From the NCBI GenBank assembly GCA_041494445.1, contig JBGQAU010000011.1:1-49452 (forward strand): 49,452 bases of DNA. The letters are read 5' to 3'. Numbering within the stretch: the stretch's first letter is position 1; each line of letters opens with the position of its first letter. Source of the stretch: JAIQFR01 sp041494445. Its GTDB lineage: Bacteria > Acidobacteriota > Polarisedimenticolia > Polarisedimenticolales > JAIQFR01. Positions 25,447 through 33,776 of this stretch are shown piece by piece. A program made the position numbers and the translations under genes. Under the pieces are notes generated by a model. That model was not told the DNA's origin and did not search any database. It saw only the letters and a list, made by a program, of their open reading frames with translations.

Positions 25447-26346
25447 TCACCCGGTTCGGGATGCCGGCCGCTCTAGGCACGCGAACGGAAGGGCACCTGG
25501 CCCTCCGAGATTCTCGATCACCCGGGACACGGGGCCAAAGGAGAACTCACGGAGAAGTCGCTTCACCCGATCCGCGGTCCGCCCCAGGTTCACCCGATGG
25601 CGCAAGTTACTCACGAGGCCGGCCAACACAGACGGCTGCTCCGAATCCAGTTCCCAGGGATGCACGTAGACCATCGCAGGCCTCCTCTCCCTGCGGTTGA
25701 TCCGTCGGATGGCCGCGAGGGTCCAGGACAGCGGGTAGACGCGCAGGTACCCTCCTCCGGCGCACGGCAGCGCCACGCCGCAGATACGTACCGTGGACGG
25801 CGGGAACTCCACGAAACCCGGCTGGGAACGGAGGGGCCTATACGGGCCCGGAGGGGTTCCGACGATGCCATAGCGATCGTGATGAACCGGGTAGATGCTG
25901 CTGTCGATCTCTATTCCCTCGTCGGCCAAGATGTCGAGCGCCCACAGGCTGCGGCGAGTCACCGAGTAGCTCGGCGCCCGGTAGAGCACGCACGCCGTCC
26001 CCGTCACGTCCTGGATCGCCGCGAGGGCTTGCGCGAGGTCCTTCCGGAACGATTCGGGAGACATGGCATAGACGAGACGGTGCTCGTCGCTGTGGCAGCC
26101 GACCTCATGGCCCGCGTCCGCGATGGCGCGGATGAGATCCGGCCTCGCACGGGCCAGCCAGCCGAGGACGTAGAACGTCCCGTGGACATCGGCATCGGCG
26201 GCGAGATCGAGAAGCGTGCGAAGCCCCTTTTCCACGCGCAGCGGAACCTTCTCCCAGAGCTCACGCGGGAACAGCCCTTCGAACGCCGAGACCTGGAAGT
26301 AATCCTCCACGTCGACGCTGAAGGCGTTGAGCACTTCTCCGGCCAT
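25447..26346 (-). CDS. XrtA-system-type polysaccharide deacetylase
   Basis: A 299-residue NodB-fold deacetylase of the subgroup linked to exosortase-A/PEP-CTERM loci. The N-terminus NAFSVDVEDYFQVSAFEGLF carries the DVEDYF metal motif (Asp pair). The His site is EVGCHSDEHRLVYAMSPESF (H-S/T-x3-H). LYRAPSYSVTRRSLWALDIL is the RAPSYS motif, and MVYVHPWELDSEQP is the C-terminal His motif of the group. ATG 26346 follows GGAG. Family identity is strong by eye. It would remove N-acetyl groups from the EPS or its lipid-linked precursor; the topology is not obvious, as no signal peptide is seen. Confidence 0.9.
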   Translation of the reverse strand: MAGEVLNAFSVDVEDYFQVSAFEGLFPRELWEKVPLRVEKGLRTLLDLAADADVHGTFYVLGWLARARPDLIRAIADAGHEVGCHSDEHRLVYAMSPESFRKDLAQALAAIQDVTGTACVLYRAPSYSVTRRSLWALDILADEGIEIDSSIYPVHHDRYGIVGTPPGPYRPLRSQPGFVEFPPSTVRICGVALPCAGGGYLRVYPLSWTLAAIRRINRRERRPAMVYVHPWELDSEQPSVLAGLVSNLRHRVNLGRTADRVKRLLREFSFGPVSRVIENLGGPGALPFACLERPASRTG

Positions 26347-26525
26347 GCCGCTACTCCGCATCGGCGGTGATCGAGGATGCCCCGCTGATCCAGTGTCTGC
26401 AACTCCACCAGGAAGGGTTCTCGAGCCTCCGGCGCGCCGTCATACTCCACAAGACAGAGAGCGAGCCGACCGCGGAACCACGACGTGCTCCTCGCCAGCC
26501 GGTGGACGCGCTCTTCGAGGCGCGA
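26347..26525 (-). pseudogene. Unidentified coding relic
   Basis: Between the GT2 gene and the deacetylase, one reverse frame shows strong third-position GC bias and protein-like sequence (RLEERVHRLARSTSWFRGRL, then LCLVEYDGAPEAREPFLVEL). It has no start codon of its own and runs into the deacetylase out of frame. It looks like the tail of a lost gene. The family is not recognised. Confidence 0.3.
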
Positions 26526-26568
26526 CGGACACCGGCGCCACCGCCACGTGGGAGCGGACGCGGGAGCA

Positions 26569-27705
26569 TCAGCGCGCCGACGGGATCCATGCCACGATCC
26601 GGTCCCCGCGAAGGAAACGCGCCCACGCCACGAGGATGGCCAGATTGACCTCGACCAGATAGCGCAGCGCGCGCGCGAGGGGGAGCCGCGCGAGGACGGG
26701 AAAGAGCGCCACGAGCCCGGCGGCGGCGTAACCGGCTGCCTGCAACGCGAAAGCCACGGCAAAGAACGGCGCCCGGGGGCTCGAGACGCCGCTGGCGGCC
26801 AGCGCCGCCAGCATCGCGAAAGGGACGACCCACCGCGTCAACTTGTGCGAGAAGAGCTGCCACGAGAACAGACCGTGGCGGAACGGGTTGAGCAGTTCCC
26901 TCTCCGCGAACAGCACGGTAAGCCCTCTCACAACGGTGCGCACCTTGCGAGCGAACTCGGAGGTCTTCGCCCCTGCGTCGCGGTAGTAGCCGACGGCTCC
27001 CTCGTCCGCCACGGCTCGGTAGCCAAGCCGCACGGCGACGAGGGCGATCCGGAAATCGCTCGCGAGACGGTCGGAAAAATCCGCGCAGACCTCCCGTCGG
27101 GCGCCGAAGAGCGAGCCGCTGAGGCCGACGATCGACCCCACTCGCGACTCGAGCCGCCGGAGCCCCATCTCGTATCCGACGTACCCTCTCTCGCCCCCTG
27201 CGGGCCTCCCTTCCGGCCCGAGCAGGCGGTCTTCCGAGCTGACGCATCCCACCGTAGGGTCGGCGAAGCTCCGCACGATCGCAGCGATCCCGCCCCCGTC
27301 CAGTCGGGTCCCGACGTCCGTGAAAACGAGAACCTCGCCCCTTGCCACCGCCACCGCCGCCTGCTGAGCCCGCTCCTTTCCGCCTCGGTGCTCCTGGCGC
27401 ACCAGGCGGACGCCTCGCTCGGCGAACTGTTCCTTCACGAGGCGGTCGGTCCCATCGCCGGAGCCGTCGTCGGCCACCAGGATTTCGAGACGGTCCGGCG
27501 GATACTCCTGTTCCAGCAGGTCCTCCAGCTTCCCGCCGATCTCACGCGCGCCGTCATGCACCGTCACGATGACCGAGACCCGCGGGTGAACGTCGGCGCG
27601 CACGACGGGGCGCGGGCGGCTCGCGGCGAGTACACGCAGCACGAGCGCGTAACCGACATACGCGTACGTGATCCAACCGACGGAAATCCAGAAGACCCAC
27701 CTCAC
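26569..27705 (-). CDS. GT2-family glycosyltransferase with membrane segments
   Basis: A 378-residue GT-A glycosyltransferase. It has an N-terminal helix (FWISVGWITYAYVGYALVLR), then the catalytic domain: RVSVIVTVHDGAREIGGKLE, ILVADDGSGDGTDRLV and VLVFTDVGTRLDGGGI. The usual D-x-D is replaced by TDVGT. SGSLFGARREVCADF and GYRAVADEGAVGYYRDAGAK follow. Hydrophobic segments near the C-terminus (about 290-360) anchor it. It resembles processive or EPS-type GT2 enzymes such as those beginning with a membrane helix. It sits between the small HTH gene and the deacetylase. The sugar is unknown. Confidence 0.85.
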   Translation of the reverse strand: MRWVFWISVGWITYAYVGYALVLRVLAASRPRPVVRADVHPRVSVIVTVHDGAREIGGKLEDLLEQEYPPDRLEILVADDGSGDGTDRLVKEQFAERGVRLVRQEHRGGKERAQQAAVAVARGEVLVFTDVGTRLDGGGIAAIVRSFADPTVGCVSSEDRLLGPEGRPAGGERGYVGYEMGLRRLESRVGSIVGLSGSLFGARREVCADFSDRLASDFRIALVAVRLGYRAVADEGAVGYYRDAGAKTSEFARKVRTVVRGLTVLFAERELLNPFRHGLFSWQLFSHKLTRWVVPFAMLAALAASGVSSPRAPFFAVAFALQAAGYAAAGLVALFPVLARLPLARALRYLVEVNLAILVAWARFLRGDRIVAWIPSAR

Positions 27706-27748
27706 CGTTCAGATCCCCCATCCCACCCGCACCGCGAGCCGGTGCGGG

Positions 27749-28000
27749 CTAGACGGTCTCCTCGCGCTTTTCCTTCGTCGCGTTTCGTTCGGAAGCGAAG
27801 CGATGCCTCTCGAGCCATCCCAACAGGTCCGACTTCTTGTAGCGCAGCGGGGAGGTCTTCCCCTCTCCCAGCCGGTAGGCCGGGATGCTCGCCGCCGTCG
27901 TGAGATCCCAGAGTTTGGTCCTCCCTATCTTCAGGAGCCCGCGAGCCTCCTGACTCGTCAGGATCTCCTCGTCCCAGTGCCTCGAGTTCTTCTTCGCCAC
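27749..28000 (-). CDS. Small helix-turn-helix protein, excisionase/MerR-like
   Basis: An 83-residue protein with a GTG start at 28000 and a GGAG six bases upstream. The frame is open further upstream without family sequence. EILTSQEARGLLKIGRTKLW, followed by PAYRLGEGKTSPLRYKKSDL and LGWLERHRF, is the pattern of HTH_17/excisionase DNA-binding domains: a helix-turn-helix, a short wing and a last helix. It lies inside the EPS operon between yvcK and the GT2 gene, so it may regulate the operon. No target site could be identified. Confidence 0.65.
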   Translation of the reverse strand: MAKKNSRHWDEEILTSQEARGLLKIGRTKLWDLTTAASIPAYRLGEGKTSPLRYKKSDLLGWLERHRFASERNATKEKREETV

Positions 28001-28074
28001 CTTCGACTCCACCCAAGACCGGGATTCGGAGACGCCGTCGTCCGCCAAATCCCCGGCAAACCTAGAGGACCCTC

Positions 28075-29103
28075 TCAGACCCGCGCGCGGTCTCCCGCGG
28101 CCGCGCGTGCGGCCCACCAGACCTCCAAGAGCCCGTCGGCGGTCGCCGTGGGGTCGTGGCGGAGCTTGGGGCCCAACGCCAACAATCTCCCGCGCACGAC
28201 CACCACGTCGAGTCGCGAGCGCTCGGACCAAGAAAGCCGTGAGACTCCCTCGGCCAGGTAGCGGAGCCGCGTCGCCTCGTCGATGGGTCCCTCGTGGACA
28301 AGTACCGCGTCGATCAACCGGCCGCCCGCGACTTCCTCGATGATCGCCAACTGGTCCGCGAGATCGAGCCCGGCAGCCTCGCCGCGCTCGCTAACCAGGT
28401 TCGCGACCAGCACGACCACCCCCTTCGTCGCCCGCACCGCCTCCGCCACGGGCGCGAGGAGGAGGTTGGGAAGCAGGCTGGTGTAAAGGCTTCCCGGTCC
28501 AAGCACCACAAGGTCCGCGCCGAGGATCGCCTCCACGACCCCCGGTGTCGGCACCGCGGTGGGCGGCCGGAGGCGGATTGCTCGGACCCTCTTGCTGGTG
28601 GCCCCGATCGCCGTCTCGCCGATCGCCCGGGAACCGTCCGCGAAATCCGCTTCGAGCGCCACGTCTTGGAGCGTGACGGGCAGGATCCGTCCGACGGTGC
28701 GGAGGACGCGGCTCGACACCGTGACGGCGTTCAGGAAACTTCCCGTCATCTCGGCAAGTGCGGCGAGGATGAGGTTCCCGACCGTGTGCCCCCCAACGTC
28801 CTCCGTCCCGTCGTACCGGTGCTGGAACAGCCCGGCCAGCAGATCTTCCTCGCAGGACAGGGCCACGAGGCAGTTGCGGAGGTCGCCGGGAGGAGGGAGG
28901 CCTCGGGTGCGTCGCAGCCGTCCCGAGCTGCCGCCATCGTCGGTCATCGCGACCACGGCGGTCAGGTCCTTCATCAGACCGCTCTGGGCGAAAGGACGGA
29001 GGCCGCGCAGCACCGCCGGAAGGCCGGTTCCGCCCCCGAGCGCGACGACTCTGCGAGGAACCTCGCCACCGGCGCCCCGCTTCCCGGACCGACCCGCGCT
29101 CAT
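28075..29103 (-). CDS. YvcK/CofD-like family protein
   Basis: A 342-residue protein of the YvcK (gluconeogenesis factor) family. In Bacillus it affects carbon metabolism and cell-wall balance and binds UDP-sugars. Signatures are VVALGGGTGLPAVLRGLRPF, AVVAMTDDGGSSGRLR, PPPGDLRNCLVAL, HTVGNLILAALAEMTGS and LGPGSLYTSLLPNLLLAPVA. The length is normal. The start overlaps the end of the tyrosine-kinase gene by four bases (ATGA), so it is translationally linked to EPS control genes. A UDP-sugar-sensing role in EPS supply is inference from the known ligand of the family and the position. Confidence 0.9.
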   Translation of the reverse strand: MSAGRSGKRGAGGEVPRRVVALGGGTGLPAVLRGLRPFAQSGLMKDLTAVVAMTDDGGSSGRLRRTRGLPPPGDLRNCLVALSCEEDLLAGLFQHRYDGTEDVGGHTVGNLILAALAEMTGSFLNAVTVSSRVLRTVGRILPVTLQDVALEADFADGSRAIGETAIGATSKRVRAIRLRPPTAVPTPGVVEAILGADLVVLGPGSLYTSLLPNLLLAPVAEAVRATKGVVVLVANLVSERGEAAGLDLADQLAIIEEVAGGRLIDAVLVHEGPIDEATRLRYLAEGVSRLSWSERSRLDVVVVRGRLLALGPKLRHDPTATADGLLEVWWAARAAAGDRARV

Positions 29104-29930
29104 GCCTTGTTCCCGCCGTCTTTCCTGCCGTAGTAGTCGCCGTAGTACCTGCCGTAGTGGCGGTCGCGGTCCGCGAGATTGACGATCACGTCGTTGAGTA
29201 CCGCTCCGAGGATCCGTGACGAAGTGACCATCGAGACCGCCTGGACGAACAGGGGCTTCGGCGTCTGGCGGGCCCGCACCACCAGGAGGGTCCCGTCCGC
29301 GTTTCTACCGACGACGTCCGCATCGGTGAACGGGACGATCGGCGGGGTGTCGATGATCACCCGCTGGTAGCGCTCGCGCAGCGCGGCGACCAGCGTGCGA
29401 CAGCGGTCCGACCCGAGGAGGTCGACGGGGTACTGCGGAGGCTGCCCGGCCGGGAGGATTTCGAGCGCCGTGTCCTTCAAGCGCAGGATGGCTTGCTCCA
29501 GGTCCGTGCGGTCCGCCAGCAGCTCGGCAAAGCCCAGGCTGGGCGGCGGAACGATCCACTTCTCGACGCTCGGACGCCTCAGGTCGGCGTCCACGAGGAG
29601 GGTCGGGGTCTTCCTGTCCGACGCGAACGCCAGCGCCAGATTGAGCGCGATGACCGACTTTCCTTCCTGCGGCGTCGCGCTGGTGACCACGATGACCCTC
29701 GGCGAGCCGTTTTCGTCGTTCTCGATCAGGGTCTTCAGGCGGCGGATCTTTTCGGCGGCCATGGAGCGGGCGACGCCCCTCATGATGATCTCGGGCCCGC
29801 CGACCAGTTGCCTGGGGATGATCCGGGACAGCGGTACCCCTTCCGAGAGCTTCGTTGCGGAGGCCGCCATCTCGTCGCCTCGGTCGACGGGAAGCGACTC
29901 CACCGGCCGCGCCGTGAATCGGAACCTCAT
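29100..29930 (-). CDS. Tyrosine-protein autokinase of the EPS locus (BY-kinase, XrtA type)
   Basis: A 276-residue cytoplasmic kinase. Walker A is VTSATPQEGKSVIALNLALA (GKS at about 90-92), Walker A' is TLLVDADLRRPS, and Walker B is RVIIDTPPIVPFTDAD. The C-terminus has a Tyr cluster, HYGRYYGDYYGRKDG, with five Tyr within about ten residues, the usual autophosphorylation site. The polypeptide is separate from the chain-length protein (eight bases upstream), as in Gram-positive and XrtA systems rather than the fused Wzc form. Kinase cycling would tune polymer length and export. The start at 29930 has a GAGAG-type ribosome site. Confidence 0.9.
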   Translation of the reverse strand: MRFRFTARPVESLPVDRGDEMAASATKLSEGVPLSRIIPRQLVGGPEIIMRGVARSMAAEKIRRLKTLIENDENGSPRVIVVTSATPQEGKSVIALNLALAFASDRKTPTLLVDADLRRPSVEKWIVPPPSLGFAELLADRTDLEQAILRLKDTALEILPAGQPPQYPVDLLGSDRCRTLVAALRERYQRVIIDTPPIVPFTDADVVGRNADGTLLVVRARQTPKPLFVQAVSMVTSSRILGAVLNDVIVNLADRDRHYGRYYGDYYGRKDGGNKA

Positions 29931-29938
29931 GGGCACTC

Positions 29939-31477
29939 TCACAAGCCCGTTCCGAAAAAGGTCAACGCGAGCGCCAGGATCGTCACGGAAGCGACCGAGG
30001 CCCCCACGTTCCGAAGCCTCCGGTTCCGGGTCGAGCGGACCACGTCCCGGGTGAAGAGCCTGGGGACCGCGACCAGCACGGGCACGCTCACGAGGTCGCG
30101 CAGCCCCGTCTCGGAGGAGATGACTGGAACGAGCAGGGCGCGGAGGGCCACCGGTCCGACGAGCAGCGCGAGCCCCCCGGCAAGACACACGGCGTACACC
30201 AGCAGGGGAAGCGGGCGCACGGGGAGCGTCGGCGGCGTCGCCCGCTCGATCACCTCGAACCGCTCCCCCTTCTGGGTCGCCTCGATCTTCTGCGATCCCT
30301 TGGCCTCCTCCACCTTCGTCTGATAGTCCTTGTAGCGCTCGCGCAGGACATCGAGACCCTTGGACAGCTCCCCCAGCTGCTGCTCGACGCGGGGCGTGTC
30401 CTCGATCCTGCGCTTGTACGTCTCGATCTCGCCGCGAAGGCGGTTCTGTTCCGTCTCGAGCCTCGCGACCTCTCGCTCCGCCGCCTGGATCTGGAGCCGG
30501 AGCGGTGTCGATGGGCTCGAGCCCGTCCCGTCCCCCGTCGGGGCACCGGGGGAGCCCGCTGCTCTGTCGCCTCCGGCGACGAAGTCGTCCAGCTCGCGCT
30601 TCTTGGCTCTCACGTCCGGATGGTCGTCGCGGTACCGGGCGCGGAGCGCCTCGTACTCTCGCTGCAGCTGCGACAGGCGGGAGGCGTAGGGGTCCAGTAC
30701 CGCCGCGCCGCCGACGTCCGTGGCCCCGGAGATCGCCCATTGCGCCTCCTGGGCCTTGAGCGTCTGCACTTTGTCCCTGGCCAGCCCGAGATCCCGCTCG
30801 AGCGTCGCCAGGTCCTGCTGCCGCCCATGGAGGAGCTGCACGTTGGCTTCGAAGTGCACCTGAGTATCGTAAAGGTGGTGCGATTTGAAGTCCGCGACCG
30901 AGCGCTCCTGCACCTGCAGCTGGGCGAGGACGTCGTTGGCCAGCGACTCGATCGTGCGCGTGGTCCCCTCCGCCTGCGTGTTGCGGAAGCTCACGTTCCG
31001 CTCGATGTAGAAGTCCGCGAGGGTGTTGACCACCTGCGCCGCGCGTTGCGGAGTCTTGTCGCGGTAAGTCAGGCGGAACACACCCCCCGACCGGCTGCCC
31101 TCTCGTTCGTTCTCCATGACCTGGACCTCGATCCGCGAGCGCATGGACTTGATCGTGCGCTCCATTTCCTCGGCGTCGGCCTGGGTCCCCAGCGTTTCCT
31201 TGACGAGTTTCGTGAGGTACGGCCGGCTCAACACCGCCTCCCGCAAGGCGGCCAGACGGATGGACATATCGTCGGTCACGGTGCTCTTCACGAAATCCTG
31301 GGGGATCTGCTGGGGCGCCACGAAGATGGTGGTGCTGGACTCGTAGGTTTTCGGGAGGTAGTGAAGCGCGGTCATGGCCCCCGCGAGCCCCAGCGAGACG
31401 CCTGCGACCAAGGTCCACCACGAGCGGAGGACCCGGTCGACGAGCTCGAGGATCACGGCGTTGCTCGAAGGAGGCAT
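29939..31477 (-). CDS. EPS chain-length determinant (Wzz/GumC type, XrtA-associated)
   Basis: A 512-residue inner-membrane protein. It has an N-terminal membrane helix (WWTLVAGVSLGLAGAMTALH), a Wzz domain (YESSTTIFVAPQQIPQDFVK), long coiled coils (about 190-400, for example VARLETEQNRLRGEIETYKR) and a C-terminal helix after PTLPVRPLPLLVYAVCLAGG (the proline-rich motif). A last hydrophobic segment closes the protein (ASVTILALALTFFGTGL). ATG 31477 has GAGGAGG upstream and overlaps the beta-barrel stop by one base (TGATG). It partners with the downstream kinase to set polymer length. The length and layout fit the XrtA chain-length family. Confidence 0.88.
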   Translation of the reverse strand: MPPSSNAVILELVDRVLRSWWTLVAGVSLGLAGAMTALHYLPKTYESSTTIFVAPQQIPQDFVKSTVTDDMSIRLAALREAVLSRPYLTKLVKETLGTQADAEEMERTIKSMRSRIEVQVMENEREGSRSGGVFRLTYRDKTPQRAAQVVNTLADFYIERNVSFRNTQAEGTTRTIESLANDVLAQLQVQERSVADFKSHHLYDTQVHFEANVQLLHGRQQDLATLERDLGLARDKVQTLKAQEAQWAISGATDVGGAAVLDPYASRLSQLQREYEALRARYRDDHPDVRAKKRELDDFVAGGDRAAGSPGAPTGDGTGSSPSTPLRLQIQAAEREVARLETEQNRLRGEIETYKRRIEDTPRVEQQLGELSKGLDVLRERYKDYQTKVEEAKGSQKIEATQKGERFEVIERATPPTLPVRPLPLLVYAVCLAGGLALLVGPVALRALLVPVISSETGLRDLVSVPVLVAVPRLFTRDVVRSTRNRRLRNVGASVASVTILALALTFFGTGL

Positions 31478-32709
31478 CAGTGTGTCCTCCTCTCCGCGTC
31501 CTCCGGACCGCGCGGATACCACGTGAGACCGAGCCTAACGGTGGTGAACGACCCGTTCAAGGCCTCCTGATCGCTTCCCGACTGCTTCACGTAGTCGCCC
31601 CCGACCCGAAGACCGACCGTCGCCTTCGGGAACCACTCGAGGGAACTCCCGCCGCCCACGCTCGTGAGCGTGGACGTGCCCGCCTCGTTCGACTCGCGCC
31701 GTGCCCAGCGTGTGGAGGCTTGCCACCTCCACCGCCGCTCCACTCCCCCTCCCGCCAGGAGGCCGACCGCGGTGTCCGTCGAGGTACCCCGGAGCGCGCC
31801 GCCGGACGACGGACCACGGTCCGCCGTGAGCGACAGGTAGGCGCGGCGGAAGGTCCTTTGCACCGTCAAGCCGCCCTGCACTCCGTCCGAGGACTCGTCG
31901 CCCGCCAGCGCGGATCCGGGGGGGGGCACCAAGTTTCTGCGGAATGCGCCCAGCCGCATGCCTAAGGAGACGCGCCGCGACACGATCCGGTCGAAGGTCA
32001 AACCGAGCATGTGAACGTTTTCATTCCCGCTCGCGGCGAGCTCGAACCGCTGAAACCGGTACTCCAATCCTGCGCGGGTGGCACGGGAGAACTCCCGCGA
32101 CGGCGCCACGCTGAATTCATACTCGTTGCGGTCCTCGAGCTCCGCCGCGGGCGTTCCCGTCTCGAGGCCGGAGATGGGAGTGTAGGCCATCCGGGCGCCG
32201 CGCAAGGCGCTAGCCCACTGCCAGCTCGCCCCTGCCTGCTTGCGCCAGGAGACCTCACCGGTGTAGTAGTCCCGGTTCGTGCGGTCGGCGAGGAAGAAAT
32301 CGGGCGACCTGGCGCTGCTCGTCACGCCCTGGGCTTGCGTCCTCTCGTACCCGAGACCGAAGCTGAGCGAAGAGCCTCGGCCCGGCTCGGTGGTCGCGAG
32401 CAGGCGGAGTCGGTGCTCCGCGTGGTCGAGGACGGAGAGGTCGCGGTACTTCTCGTACGAGGGGCGGTAGCCGAACTCCAGGGAACCTCGCTGCCCCGTC
32501 CTCCGCACCGGGAGATCGACTGCGACACGGCTAGCCCAGTCGGCGACGGGACCTTCGGTCCCTGCCACGTAGAGCACGTTATCGGAGTGCGTGCCCTCGA
32601 TCATCACCGCCGGATGGAACGTGGTGACAGCTGCGAGACACGGACCCACCGCCAGTCCGAGCAATAGGAGCGCGGCGGTGGGGAACCCGCGTGGGGGGAG
32701 AAGTCTCAT
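31477..32709 (-). CDS. Outer-membrane beta-barrel protein of the EPS locus (EpsL-like)
   Basis: A 410-residue protein with a signal peptide (TAALLLLGLAVGPCLA, cut before AVTTF). Its alternating beta-strand pattern runs to the C-terminus, for example GSLEFGYRPSYEKYRDLS, SSLSFGLGYERT, RVSLGMRLGAFRRN and SFTTVRLGLTWYPRG. Such barrels occupy this place in XrtA/EPS operons, between the export protein and the chain-length gene, and probably form part of the outer-membrane exit. The sequence itself is not conserved enough to prove the exact family. Spacing to neighbours is tight (21 bases and a one-base overlap). Confidence 0.75.
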   Translation of the reverse strand: MRLLPPRGFPTAALLLLGLAVGPCLAAVTTFHPAVMIEGTHSDNVLYVAGTEGPVADWASRVAVDLPVRRTGQRGSLEFGYRPSYEKYRDLSVLDHAEHRLRLLATTEPGRGSSLSFGLGYERTQAQGVTSSARSPDFFLADRTNRDYYTGEVSWRKQAGASWQWASALRGARMAYTPISGLETGTPAAELEDRNEYEFSVAPSREFSRATRAGLEYRFQRFELAASGNENVHMLGLTFDRIVSRRVSLGMRLGAFRRNLVPPPGSALAGDESSDGVQGGLTVQRTFRRAYLSLTADRGPSSGGALRGTSTDTAVGLLAGGGVERRWRWQASTRWARRESNEAGTSTLTSVGGGSSLEWFPKATVGLRVGGDYVKQSGSDQEALNGSFTTVRLGLTWYPRGPEDAERRTH

Positions 32710-32730
32710 CGGCGGACCTCGCGTGGCGGC

Positions 32731-33303
32731 CTAGTCGACGAGAACCGTGTCGCCGGGTTTCAGGAACAAGTTCGCCTGGCTCGCGTCCCCTGCGACGAGC
32801 CTCTTGTAGTCGACGCGAACGCGCCGCTCGATTCCGTTTTCCTCCCGCAGGATGGTCAGCTCCTTCTTGGAGAACTGAGTAAGGCCGCCCGCCGCGGCGA
32901 TCACCTGGAGCAAGCGGGTCGGCCGGAAGAGACTGATGGGTCCCTGGCGGTTGACCTCGCCGAGCACGTACACGCGGAAGCTGTTGATCTCCTCCACGCT
33001 GACGGTGACGTTGGGGTCTCGAATGTAGCTGGCGAGCCGGCGCGCGATCTCCTTCCGCACCTGATCGGGCGTCATCCCCTCGACCTTGATGTCGTTGACC
33101 AGCGGCACGGTGATCTTGCCGTCGGGCCGGACGCGAGTGCGGAGATCCAAAGCGGTCTCCCCCCAGACCGATACTCTGAGCACGTCCTCGATCCCGATGC
33201 TGTACTCCGGAGTCGCATCCGCCTGAGCGGGCTCGGACGGCGTCTCGGCCTGGACGAGGCCACCGAGGACCAGGAGACACAACAACGCTCCCGAGAGTCT
33301 CAT
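32731..33303 (-). CDS. Polysaccharide export protein (Wza-like, XrtA type)
   Basis: A 190-residue periplasmic/outer-membrane exporter. The signal peptide is LSGALLCLLVLGGLVQA, without an obvious lipobox Cys. The Poly_export domain is YSIGIEDVLRVSVWGETALD, then RVRPDGKITVPLVNDIKVEG and VRKEIARRLASYIRDPNVTV. An SLBB-like part follows (SFRVYVLGEVNRQGPISL, LLQVIAAAGGLTQF) and the end is LFLKPGDTVLVD. This is the short single-SLBB form usual in XrtA clusters. ATG 33303 follows GGTGGAGGG. It is the first gene of the long EPS operon, behind the promoter at 33370-33398. Confidence 0.9.
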   Translation of the reverse strand: MRLSGALLCLLVLGGLVQAETPSEPAQADATPEYSIGIEDVLRVSVWGETALDLRTRVRPDGKITVPLVNDIKVEGMTPDQVRKEIARRLASYIRDPNVTVSVEEINSFRVYVLGEVNRQGPISLFRPTRLLQVIAAAGGLTQFSKKELTILREENGIERRVRVDYKRLVAGDASQANLFLKPGDTVLVD

Positions 33304-33369
33304 CCCGCCACCCTCCACCTTCGCGAATCCCGGAGAGCCGTTGGCGGGCTCGCCCGGAAACCGTGAAAA

Positions 33370-33398
33370 CGTATATAGAGTAGACGAGGCCACGTCAA
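33370..33398 (-). promoter_or_regulatory. Sigma-70 promoter for the EPS operon
   Basis: On the reverse strand, TTGACG (33398-33393) and TATACG (33375-33370) are 17 bases apart. Transcription would begin near 33363, about 60 bases before the export-protein start. Confidence 0.6.
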
Positions 33399-33594
33399 GC
33401 GGTAAACCCGAACAAGGCCGAAGAATCTCCGCCAGCATCACTCCGCCGCGGTCCGAGGAAGTTCGGTCGCGAACCGTTTTAAATATGTTGCGAAATTCGG
33501 CATTCGCGAGGTCGATGGCGTTGGTAGTTCTTACACTAATTCAATAACGCGTATCTCCGATTCAGGTCCGCGACGAGATCGTTGCTACTTTTCA

Positions 33595-33623
33595 TTGACA
33601 CAAAGCCCGGCGCTTCGTACCCT
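33595..33623 (+). promoter_or_regulatory. Sigma-70-like promoter for the priming transferase
   Basis: TTGACA (33595-33600) and TACCCT (33618-33623) are 17 bases apart. The -35 is perfect; the -10 is weak. The leader to ATG 33777 would be about 147 bases and includes the hairpin at 33668-33710. Confidence 0.45.
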
Positions 33624-33667
33624 TCATCCAGTCTCCAGCGGTGAGACGATGAACAGCTTTGGGGTGC

Positions 33668-33710
33668 GCGAACGTTGGGGGGGGCTGCACCCGGGAGGTG
33701 CAATGTTCGC
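33668..33710 (+). repeat. Two-stem hairpin with a G8 bulge in the priming-transferase leader
   Basis: GCGAACGT (33668-33675) pairs with ATGTTCGC (33703-33710), with one G-U. Inside it TGCACC (33686-33691) pairs with GGTGCA (33697-33702) over a five-base loop. Between the left arms lie T, eight G and C. It ends 66 bases before the ATG at 33777, which suggests a regulatory leader structure. Confidence 0.5.
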
Positions 33711-33776
33711 CCGCAGCGGTTTGGGCTCTCTATCCGACGCTCCGACCCGACCGCGGAGGGGTTTGCGGTTGCCGCC

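Larger units (their letters stand above)
33304..33776. other. Divergent regulatory region between the EPS operon and the priming transferase
   Basis: About 473 bases, AT-rich at 33470-33550 compared with its surroundings. It carries a reverse promoter (33370-33398), a forward promoter (33595-33623) and a stable hairpin element (33668-33710). No small gene was convincing. Confidence 0.6.

Noticed and set aside
26569..27705. Forward frames antisense to the GT2 gene
   Set aside because: GC shadows; the reverse strand has a clear GT2 catalytic domain.
29931..31421. Upstream extension of the kinase frame as a giant 773-residue protein
   Set aside because: The extension is out-of-frame reading through the chain-length gene; kinase family sequence starts at 29930.
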